A DNA stretch of 35,425 nucleotides from Gemmatimonadota bacterium (GTDB lineage: Bacteria > 4572-55 > J002), in NCBI GenBank assembly GCA_003697105.1, contig RFFQ01000033.1, forward strand, positions 1 through 35,425. Reading direction: 5' to 3'. Position 1 is the stretch's first letter; each line of letters starts with the position of its first letter. A program made the translations under genes and the position numbers. The notes under the pieces are model-generated. The model ran no database searches and had not been told where the DNA came from. It saw only the letters and a program-made list of their open reading frames with translations. Of the stretch, positions 25,368 to 32,885 are shown in pieces.

Positions 25368-25729
25368 TGCAAACCTCATGGCAAAGGATAACAGATAGTC
25401 TGCCATAAGATTACGAGAGGATATGGGAAAAGTCAACCCTAAAGAGACCATAAAATTTTTAACGGTAATTCTATTTGATCTATATTTTAGTAGCACCACC
25501 GGGCATACGGTCGATTCAGGAGAATGAAATACGCCAGATTCGTAATTTTATCCTAGACGAACCTCGATATTTTATGTAAGTTTTAGAGACTCATTCGACA
25601 AATGAGTCGTCAGGTGGAGCAAATCCGTTGGGTGACATGACACACTGTTCTAAAAGCCGGGTTCATTCAAAAGTGGCAACATTTTGGTATGTACCTTAAA
25701 TCCAATAAACTGTTTTTTGATGAGTGATT
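25368..25729. promoter_or_regulatory. Intergenic region with a perfect 8-bp hairpin
   Basis: About 360 bases between divergent genes. The only clear structure is GACTCATT (25588-25595), a 5-base spacer CGACA and AATGAGTC (25601-25608), a perfect inverted repeat that could be an operator or a hairpin. There is no T-tract after it, so it is not an intrinsic terminator. No convincing -35/-10 pair was seen for the ABC gene. Confidence 0.4.
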
Positions 25730-26494
25730 ATGATCCGGGCACAAGGTCTAACTAAAATTTATTCGGATAAAGAGCGTGGTGAATTTAAAGCCGCCGAAAA
25801 TATATCGTTTGAGTGTGAACCGGGCAGTGTGTTCGGGTTGTTGGGTCCCAACGGTGCGGGTAAAACCACCACCCTACGGATGCTGGCTACGTTGATTAAA
25901 CCAACACGCGGTACAGCAACCATCAACGGGTTTGATATTGTGAAAGAAGCCCGAAAAGTTCGGGAAAACATCGGTTTTATGACCGGCGAAACCGCCATTT
26001 ATGACCGGTTGACGGCACGAGAGATGATCCGTTACTTTGGACAATTATTTGGTCTGGAAAAAGAGAAACTCGACCAGCGGATAGAGGCCATTTTAGACCT
26101 GCTTGATATGCGTCATTTTGCCGATAAACGAAATGATAAGCTGTCAACCGGCATGAGACAAAAAGTTTCGATTGCCCGCACGATTGTGCACGATCCGCCC
26201 TGCCTGATTTTAGATGAACCCACTACCGGTTTGGATGTGTTGACTTCCAAAACCATTGTGGATTTTATTCATCAGGCGCGGGAAATGGGCAAAAGTGTGC
26301 TTTTCTCCACGCACATCATGAGCGAAGCGGAACGGCTTTGTGACCAGATTGCCATCATCCACAACGGGCATATCTTGGCGATTGGCTCCATTGAGGAGTT
26401 AAAAACAAAAGCGCAGGCTCACACCTTAGAGGATATGTTTATCAACATGGTCAATCAAACGGAAATTGACGGCACGGATGAGGCTCACCATTGA
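25730..26494 (+). CDS. ABC-2 type transporter ATP-binding protein (NatA-like)
   Basis: 254 residues from ATG 25730 (an in-frame GTG lies 6 bases earlier). Complete ATPase motifs: Walker [10 protein letters not shown] (about residues 38-46), signature LSTGM, Walker B CLILDEP followed by TTGLD, and switch His in STHIMSE. The EGF-type order and the C-terminal extension with a THTLEDMF-like segment fit the ABC-2 export family of NatA/CcmA/drug-export type. Such ATPases pair with a membrane permease, normally encoded next door, but the following gene is a dehydrogenase and no ABC permease is found in the window. The partner is therefore elsewhere, or the operon has been rearranged. The stop codon overlaps the next start (TTGA), so the two genes are translationally coupled. 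Confidence 0.9.
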   Translation: MIRAQGLTKIYSDKERGEFKAAENISFECEPGSVFGLLGPNGAGKTTTLRMLATLIKPTRGTATINGFDIVKEARKVRENIGFMTGETAIYDRLTAREMIRYFGQLFGLEKEKLDQRIEAILDLLDMRHFADKRNDKLSTGMRQKVSIARTIVHDPPCLILDEPTTGLDVLTSKTIVDFIHQAREMGKSVLFSTHIMSEAERLCDQIAIIHNGHILAIGSIEELKTKAQAHTLEDMFINMVNQTEIDGTDEAHH

Positions 26495-27504
26495 TCACGG
26501 TTTTATTTCTTTGGCCGGTTCAGTCTGAATTACAAGCCTATTTTCGGCAGGGTTTACAAGACCTGCCCCGTATAAACTTGATCTTCCCCCCCAAAGCCTC
26601 CCCGGAGGAATTGCTCCAATATGCACCCCACGCTGACGTGATGGTCGGTTGGCGACCCACATTGGAATTGCTAACCGCCGCCCGCAATCTCAAATTAGTT
26701 ATCAATCCCGGGGCAGGTGTGCAGCATCTGATTCCCATGTTTCGGAAAATCAATCAAATTCGTCCGGTGGCATTAGCGAACGGGCACGGAAATTCTTATT
26801 TTACGGCTCAACATGCTGTGGCGTTGCTCCTCACTTTGATGAATCGAGTGGTAGCCCATCACAATTGGCTTGCCGCGGGCAAATGGCGTACCGGAGATGA
26901 CGATGCCGCCTCCATCCCATTACGGGATAAAACGGTGGGCTTATTGGGTTACGGTGCGATCAACCGCCGGGTGCATCGCTTTTTGAGCGGGTTTGACATA
27001 GATTTTGCTATCTTACGGCGTGGTCACTCCGCCGTGCCGGTTTCTGTGCTAACCCCGGCAACGTGGTTTACACCGGCTGAGTTAGATTCCTTTTTGGCGC
27101 TCTCTGACATCGTCATGATTGCCATACCCCATACATCGCTAACCGAAAATTGGATTTGCTTACCGGAACTGGAGCGGTTAGGACCGGGAGGGTTGCTGGT
27201 AAATGTGGCACGGGGCGCTATTGTCAATGAGGCAGATTTATTCTACGCCCTGAAAACCGGCCTCATTGCGGGTGCCGCCATTGATGTTTGGTATAATTAC
27301 CGTCCGGCACCGGATGCTGAGAATCATCTCTACCCGTACCATCACCCGTTTCATGAGCTGGAAAATGTGGTACTTTCTCCCCACCGGGGCGCATCCCCTT
27401 TTTCGGATTTGAAACGATGGGATGAGGTGATTGAGAACATCCGGCGCGTGGAGCGCGGCGAAAATGATTGGCTTAATCTTGTAGATTTAGATCGTGAGTA
27501 TTAG
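26491..27504 (+). CDS. D-2-hydroxyacid dehydrogenase-like protein with altered active site
   Basis: 337 residues from TTG 26491, overlapping the ABC stop codon. The fold is clear: an N-terminal substrate domain with the GAG motif (VINPGAGVQHL), the NAD-binding motif beginning LLGYGAINRR at G153, R241 in VARGAIVNE and H298 in SPHRG. Family members reduce 2-oxoacids or oxidise D-2-hydroxyacids with NAD(P). Two deviations stand out. The third Gly of GxGxxG is N158, and the segment that usually carries the catalytic Glu (DVF..EP) reads DVWYNYRP (265-272) without an acid. It may be a divergent enzyme with another proton-relay residue, or non-catalytic. It is coupled to an orphan ABC ATPase, which gives no clear pathway. 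Confidence 0.85.
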   Translation: MITVLFLWPVQSELQAYFRQGLQDLPRINLIFPPKASPEELLQYAPHADVMVGWRPTLELLTAARNLKLVINPGAGVQHLIPMFRKINQIRPVALANGHGNSYFTAQHAVALLLTLMNRVVAHHNWLAAGKWRTGDDDAASIPLRDKTVGLLGYGAINRRVHRFLSGFDIDFAILRRGHSAVPVSVLTPATWFTPAELDSFLALSDIVMIAIPHTSLTENWICLPELERLGPGGLLVNVARGAIVNEADLFYALKTGLIAGAAIDVWYNYRPAPDAENHLYPYHHPFHELENVVLSPHRGASPFSDLKRWDEVIENIRRVERGENDWLNLVDLDREY

Positions 27505-27528
27505 CTGAATCTCTTTTCAGATCACCGG

Positions 27529-27555
27529 AGTTCTGTTGATGAACTTGTTTTTTTT
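27529..27555 (+). terminator. Probable intrinsic terminator of the ABC/dehydrogenase pair
   Basis: A short hairpin AGTTC/GAACT (27529-27533 with 27541-27545, loop TGTTGAT) is followed by TG and a run of eight T residues. The stem is weak, but position and T-tract fit termination before the next gene's own ribosome-binding site. Confidence 0.45.
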
Positions 27556-27581
27556 ATTTTTTATAGATGGAGGTAACTTTT

Positions 27582-27884
27582 ATGACCGCAGTACCAACGA
27601 TTTCTCTACGCGAAACCGCTGTTTTAGAGATGCCCGCTGCTGAGGCAAAATCTCATTTGCAGCAACGATTGAAAGACCTGAACTTTCAACTACAGCAGGA
27701 AAATGAGGCGTATCTCGTATATAAGGAAAGACGAAAATTCACAACGACAAATCTGGTAGAATTAGCGATCTCACTTTCTGACAAAGGTGACAAAACAACG
27801 TTGGACATTGAAGGCACTATTGAGGGCATTGGTATGATTCATAAAAACCGGTTGGCAGAAGTGATTGATAATATTCTACGGTAA
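27582..27884 (+). CDS. Hypothetical protein, 100 residues
   Basis: Starts at ATG 27582 because GGAGGT lies 8 bases upstream; an ATG at 27567 precedes that site. The sequence is soluble with no signal peptide or Cys. It has a predicted helix near 16-34 (AAEAKSHLQQRLKDL), a few beta strands (YLVYKERRKFTT, TTLDIEGTIEG) and a final helix. The pattern helix, strands, helix resembles small alpha/beta 'lipid or START-like' folds, but no family can be named. It is a single-gene unit bounded by terminators on both sides. Confidence 0.7.
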   Translation: MTAVPTISLRETAVLEMPAAEAKSHLQQRLKDLNFQLQQENEAYLVYKERRKFTTTNLVELAISLSDKGDKTTLDIEGTIEGIGMIHKNRLAEVIDNILR

Positions 27885-27909
27885 GCGGCGTTCTGAGAGA
27901 TTGGAGAAT

Positions 27910-27944
27910 AAAAAAGCTGGCTTCAAATCGAAGCCAGCTTTTTT
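27910..27944. terminator. Strong bidirectional intrinsic terminator
   Basis: A 15-bp perfect stem: A-tract plus GCTGGCTTC (27910-27924) pairing with GAAGCCAGC plus T-tract (27930-27944), loop AAATC. It lies between the 100-residue gene (plus) and the convergent PKD-repeat gene (minus) and can terminate both. Confidence 0.9.
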
Positions 27945-27964
27945 ATTGGCATAACGTGCAACCA

Positions 27965-30900
27965 TTACGGGCCCGATTGTGGTTTAACCTCGATAATCGG
28001 GTCTGGTTTCTGATTGACTTTCACCTGAATGGTGTCCGTGTTGGAATTGCATTTTAAGCCGGAATCATCCATGACGGTTAAAGTCACGGTATATTCCCCC
28101 GGCGCGGTGTAGGTGTGGACGGTGCGAACTCCTTCGCCGGTTGCTCCATCCCCAAAATCCCACTGAAATGTTAAGCCGTCCCCGTCGGGGTCATACGAAG
28201 CGGACGCATCAAATTTGACCTCATCTTGGGCACAACCATTACACGCCATGATTTGCTCTGGACCCGCTTCGGCAACCGGCGGTTGCTTCACAACAACTTT
28301 CATTTTATCCACGTGTTGGTTGCATTTCGTGCCGGAATTATCGGTCACGGTTAATGTGACCTCATACGTGCCAGCGGCGGCATAGGCATGGGTCGGTTTG
28401 GCACCTTCTCCGGTAGAACCATCCCCAAAATCCCATTGATAATGGCTAATTTTGCCGTCGCGATCCAAAGAAAGTGTCCCATCGAACGTGATCGTTTCAT
28501 TAACGCAAGCAAACCGATCGGAGCCGGCATTTGCCAGCGGGGGATCATTCACGATAATTGTCACAGCGCCCGTACCGGAATTACACTCCAACCCGGAATC
28601 GTCTTTGACCATCAACGAGGCTTGGTATGTCCCCGGCAAGCTATAGGCATGGGTTGGCGTTTTGCCGTTCCCCGTGTCACCATTGCCGAAATCCCAGATA
28701 TATTCGGTAATGGAACCGTCCATATCGGACGACGCCGAGCCATCAAACGTGATGGTTTCATCAGGGCAAACTATGTGTTGCTCACCCGCATTTGCCTGCG
28801 GCGGGTTGTTGATGACCACAGTGCGAGTATCGGTAGCGGTGTTGCACGCCATTTCCGAATTATCGGTGATGGTCAATGTAACTTCATACGTGCCGGCTTG
28901 GCTGTAGGCATGTGCTGCAAGAATGCCCTCCGCACTTGCGCCATCCCCAAAATCCCATTGGTAGGACACCACCGAGCCATCACCATCCGAGGATCCAGAA
29001 CCATCAAAATTGATCATATCGTTGATGCACCCGTGTACATCCTCACCGGCATCTGCAACCGGCGCTTCGTAAACCGTTACAACCAATCGATCTTTATGGA
29101 TATTACAGGTCGTTCCGGATTGGTCGGTGACGGTCAGCACAACGTTGTAAATGCCGCTTTGTGAATACGTATGTGCCGGTTTTGCGCCTTCACCCGTTGA
29201 TCCGTCGCCAAAATCCCAGGTATAGGTCAGGGAGGTGCCTTCAGGGTCTGTTGAATTTGACCCGTCGAACTGAGCCATGTCTCCCAAGCAGATACTCTGG
29301 TCGGGACCGGCACTGGCGACTGGCGGCTGGTTGATAAACACGGTTATATCGTCCGTGTCCGTGCTACACTCTGTACCCATTTCATCGGTGACGGTTAATT
29401 GGACGGTGTACGTGCCCGGTGTGGCGTATGTGTGGGTCGGACGAACCCCATTCCCGCTGGTGCCATCGCCAAAATCCCAAGCGTAGGTCAGGGCGCCACC
29501 ATCGGGATCGCTGGAACGGCTGCCATTAAACGTGACTGTTGTATTGCAGGTCGTAATATCATCACCCGCATCTGCTTGTGGCGGAGTGTTGATTATCACG
29601 GTCATCTGGTCGGTATGGCGGTTACAGGCGGTCTGAGTGTTATCTGTGACGGTGAGCTTGACGGTGTATGTGCCCGGTGCGCGGTAGGCGTGTGCCGGAG
29701 AGGCGCCCTCGCCCGTACTACCATCGCCAAAATCCCATTGGTACGAGGTGATGGTGCCGTCGGGGTCGGAAGAACCCGTGCCGACAAATTGAATTTCTTC
29801 GGCGACACATGCCCGGCGATCTTCACCGGCTTCTGCTTCTGGGCGAGCATTGACCTTAACTAGCACGTTATCAAATGCTTTGTTGCAGGTTAAACCGGAA
29901 TCATCCGTGACAGTCAACGTGACCAAGTAGTTGCCGGGTTTTGTGTAGGCATGGTTTACTTTAGCACCTTCCGCGGTACTACCATCGCCAAAATTCCAGG
30001 CATATGTTGTGATTTTCCCATCCGAGTCGGTGGAAGCAGACCCGTCAAATTGCAGGCTTTGATCGGGGCAGGTGATGGTCTTCTTCTGATCACTGCCGAC
30101 GACGGCATTTGCAACCGGTGTGGCATTGATGCGCACCGTCAATTCATCTGTAGCGGTATCGCATTTCGTACCGGAATCATCACGTACGGTCAACTTCACC
30201 GTGTACGTACCTTCGGCACTGTAAACGTGGGTGGTTTTCATCCCGGAACCTTCAGCGCCATCGCCAAAATCCCAAATGTATTGTATCACGCGCCCATCAT
30301 TATCATACGAGCCTTCCCCGTTGAATTCCACGGCGGCATTGCACGTGAAGATGTCATCTCCTGCAACGGCGACCGGCGGCTGGTTGATAGTCACCGTGAG
30401 TTCATCGGTGGCAGTCGCGCAGGTGGTACCGGAATTATCGGTTACGGTGAGTTTGACGGTGTACGTACCCGCTTTGCGGTAAGCATGAGTTGGTTTTGCT
30501 CCCGAAGCAGTGTTTCCGTCGCCAAAATCCCATTGATAGGTACTAATTTCGCCATCCGGGTCGTAACTTTTTGAACCGTCAAATTGTAACGTTTCTTCAA
30601 CACAGCCTTTCAAATCGCGACCGGCAACGGCAATTGGGGGCGCGTTGATGGTCACGGTGACCCCACTAACGGCGCGGCTATTCGTGGTTTGTGCGTTATC
30701 TTCAACCATGAGTGAGGCCTCATAAATACCGGGTTGGGCATAGGTGTGGCTCACTTGTGCACCTTCCGCGGATTCGCCATCACCAAAATTCCAGATGTAT
30801 TTGACGACAGAACCATCGACGTCGGACGATTGCGAGGCATCAAACTGAATAGCTTCACCGGAACACGCCAGTTTATGATCACCGGCATTTGCCACCGGTG

Positions 30901-32617
30901 GAAAATTGATAATCACCTTCATAATATCGGTATCTTCGTCACAAAAAGTACCGGAACGGTCTTGCACCTTCAACTTGACGGTGTATTCGCCGGGTTGGGC
31001 GTAATTGTGCACCGGACGAACGCCGTTTACCGGTGGCGTACCATCACCAAAATCCCACGTGTAAATCAGTGGATCACCGAGCGCATGGGGGTCTGCATCG
31101 GGATCGTTGGAACCACTGCCATCAAATTGAACGGTCGTCGTACCCAACACGCCTTGATCGGGACCGGCATCGGCATTGGGACGGGCATTAATTACCACAT
31201 CTACCACATCTTCGGCTTTGTTACATTCCGTACCGGAATTGTCTGTTACAACCAACCGCACGCGATATTGACCCGGTGCATCGTAAGCGTGGGTCGGGCG
31301 GGGACCGGAACCACCGGTGCCATCACCAAAATCCCAGCTATACTCGGTGATTTCCCCATCGGGATCAAACGAACGGGTTCCGTCAAATTGGATTTCCGTA
31401 TTGGGACAGTCCTTAACCGGCTTACCGGCATCCGCAACCGGTGGTTCATTCACATTAATGTTGACCATACGGTTTGATACGGCACAGATAGTGCCGGAAT
31501 CATCCTTAACCGTCAAGGTCACGGGGTAATTGCCGGAGGTGGTATATTCATGGGTCACGCGGATGCCTGTTTTAGTCGTACCGTCACCTAAATCCCACTC
31601 GTAGGTTAGATTATCTCCGGCGTTCACATCAAATGATTTGGAAGCGTCAAAGATCATCGCATTACACCCTTCCTTGATCGTATGCACTTCTGGGGCGGGT
31701 AACGCCGGTTCAGGAACTTTCGGCGCATCCACCAGTGACAAGGGCAACCCAATTTTGATCAGTTCATCATCTCCCTTGCCATAAAAGACAATATCGTTAT
31801 TCCCTTCGGAGGGTTTTTCGATGTTGACGGACCAATCTCCTTGCAAAGGGGTCGGAAAGGTATGTACGGTAGATTCCCACGCATCATTGGCGGAGGTTCT
31901 AATGGATAACCGCTGGTTATCCGGCGTATTCAAGGTTAAACCGGCTTGCCGATCCGCATCAAAATTGTAAAGTTCTAATTTGGAGATCGCTTTTTCAATG
32001 TCCAGATCGATTTGGACTACCCGGATCAATGTTTTGGGGACTCGAAACGAGACTTCATAGGTGAAGAAATGTTGCCCTTCAACGGGTGTTCGTACCGTTT
32101 CGGACTGGCTCATATCAATTTTATAGAGATTGCCATCATTTCCGGTTTCACCGGTTACGACTAACTTAAAATACGCTAAATCGCCAATCTGTTCCCCTTG
32201 GGCAGGGCTAAATGGACCCCAGACGAGCCATTGTTCGTCGCGTGCGGGGTCAATTCCAAAGGTCTCTTCTTGGATCAAGTAACCGCTGGTTAGCCCCTCG
32301 GAGGGATTTGTCGTGATGGCATCAACCGTGTAGGCACCTTCACCGCCATATAACGCGAATTTGGTCTCGGTATCCCATCCCTCGTTAATTTCATCCATAC
32401 GACCGCCACAATCGGGGTCTTTTAACCAGATGTAAAAAGGGGCGGCATCCACCGGCACTGCCATAAATGCAACTAAATTGAAATCATCGTCACCCCAGGC
32501 GGTCGGGCATTCAGGACCGAACGTGACCAAATATTCCGTGTTCGTATCATCCTGTGCCAGCGCAACGGATGTGATTCCAATAAAAAGCAACATAAGAAAA
32601 AAGGTACGGTACATCAT
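27965..32617 (-). CDS. Giant exported protein with 14 PKD domains bearing paired cysteines
   Basis: 1550 residues from ATG 32617, chosen for the GGGGGAA site upstream and because it gives a clean signal peptide (MMYRTFFLMLLFIGITSVALAQ). Residues about 25-300 are a unique N-terminal region with three Cys, rich in acidic and aromatic residues, which I do not recognise. From about 305 to 1540 there are fourteen PKD domains of about 88 residues with the WDFGDG core and the (H/N).Y...G.Y.V.L.V motif. Twelve of the fourteen carry a Cys just before the E.IQFDGS strand and a Cys in the DNSGT.CN segment. PKD domains act as spacers or binding modules in extracellular proteins. There is no type IX sorting tail or membrane anchor. 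It is transcribed in the same direction as the outer-membrane receptor gene upstream. Confidence 0.9.
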   Translation of the reverse strand: MMYRTFFLMLLFIGITSVALAQDDTNTEYLVTFGPECPTAWGDDDFNLVAFMAVPVDAAPFYIWLKDPDCGGRMDEINEGWDTETKFALYGGEGAYTVDAITTNPSEGLTSGYLIQEETFGIDPARDEQWLVWGPFSPAQGEQIGDLAYFKLVVTGETGNDGNLYKIDMSQSETVRTPVEGQHFFTYEVSFRVPKTLIRVVQIDLDIEKAISKLELYNFDADRQAGLTLNTPDNQRLSIRTSANDAWESTVHTFPTPLQGDWSVNIEKPSEGNNDIVFYGKGDDELIKIGLPLSLVDAPKVPEPALPAPEVHTIKEGCNAMIFDASKSFDVNAGDNLTYEWDLGDGTTKTGIRVTHEYTTSGNYPVTLTVKDDSGTICAVSNRMVNINVNEPPVADAGKPVKDCPNTEIQFDGTRSFDPDGEITEYSWDFGDGTGGSGPRPTHAYDAPGQYRVRLVVTDNSGTECNKAEDVVDVVINARPNADAGPDQGVLGTTTVQFDGSGSNDPDADPHALGDPLIYTWDFGDGTPPVNGVRPVHNYAQPGEYTVKLKVQDRSGTFCDEDTDIMKVIINFPPVANAGDHKLACSGEAIQFDASQSSDVDGSVVKYIWNFGDGESAEGAQVSHTYAQPGIYEASLMVEDNAQTTNSRAVSGVTVTINAPPIAVAGRDLKGCVEETLQFDGSKSYDPDGEISTYQWDFGDGNTASGAKPTHAYRKAGTYTVKLTVTDNSGTTCATATDELTVTINQPPVAVAGDDIFTCNAAVEFNGEGSYDNDGRVIQYIWDFGDGAEGSGMKTTHVYSAEGTYTVKLTVRDDSGTKCDTATDELTVRINATPVANAVVGSDQKKTITCPDQSLQFDGSASTDSDGKITTYAWNFGDGSTAEGAKVNHAYTKPGNYLVTLTVTDDSGLTCNKAFDNVLVKVNARPEAEAGEDRRACVAEEIQFVGTGSSDPDGTITSYQWDFGDGSTGEGASPAHAYRAPGTYTVKLTVTDNTQTACNRHTDQMTVIINTPPQADAGDDITTCNTTVTFNGSRSSDPDGGALTYAWDFGDGTSGNGVRPTHTYATPGTYTVQLTVTDEMGTECSTDTDDITVFINQPPVASAGPDQSICLGDMAQFDGSNSTDPEGTSLTYTWDFGDGSTGEGAKPAHTYSQSGIYNVVLTVTDQSGTTCNIHKDRLVVTVYEAPVADAGEDVHGCINDMINFDGSGSSDGDGSVVSYQWDFGDGASAEGILAAHAYSQAGTYEVTLTITDNSEMACNTATDTRTVVINNPPQANAGEQHIVCPDETITFDGSASSDMDGSITEYIWDFGNGDTGNGKTPTHAYSLPGTYQASLMVKDDSGLECNSGTGAVTIIVNDPPLANAGSDRFACVNETITFDGTLSLDRDGKISHYQWDFGDGSTGEGAKPTHAYAAAGTYEVTLTVTDNSGTKCNQHVDKMKVVVKQPPVAEAGPEQIMACNGCAQDEVKFDASASYDPDGDGLTFQWDFGDGATGEGVRTVHTYTAPGEYTVTLTVMDDSGLKCNSNTDTIQVKVNQKPDPIIEVKPQSGP

Positions 32618-32679
32618 AAATTCCCCCAGCATTAGGAGTGAAAAGTGAACGGGTTTTATACAGATAAAATTACGCTGTA

Positions 32680-32695
32680 ATATTCTTGAGAATAT
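32680..32695. promoter_or_regulatory. Operator-like palindrome before the PKD gene
   Basis: ATATTCT, a 2-base centre TG, and AGAATAT form a perfect 7+7 inverted repeat 63-78 bases before the start codon at 32617, in the region expected for its promoter. Such a symmetrical AT-rich site fits a dimeric regulator; no regulator is assigned. Confidence 0.4.
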
Positions 32696-32822
32696 CTGCA
32701 AAATTCTTCCACACATACCGGAAAGTCAGGATCGGTTTTTACAAGAGTACCCGTATAACCCACAAATCCGGTAGGTGTTTCGCTGAGTATTAGAGCAGCT
32801 CCTTTATGAGGTTGAATATAGC

Positions 32823-32875
32823 ATCCCTCTACCATGATGTCAAAAAGATTATCTCTTAACCCCTATGGTAGGGAT
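32823..32875 (-). other. Imperfect inverted repeat downstream of the receptor gene
   Basis: ATCCCTCTACCAT (32823-32835) and ATGGTAGGGAT (32865-32875) pair with a 2-base bulge across a 29-base loop, just past the receptor stop at 32886. No T-tract follows, so it is more likely a 3' structural element or decay of a terminator than a working terminator. The rest of 32618-32885 holds nothing else recognisable apart from the palindrome. Confidence 0.3.
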
Positions 32876-32885
32876 GAAGATCGTG

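Noticed and set aside
28388-31477. Long plus-strand frames (up to about 258 codons) with an AKIP-type repeating motif
   Set aside because: They lie wholly antisense to the PKD gene and their periodicity mirrors the PKD repeats. They have no ribosome-binding sites and no independent family match.
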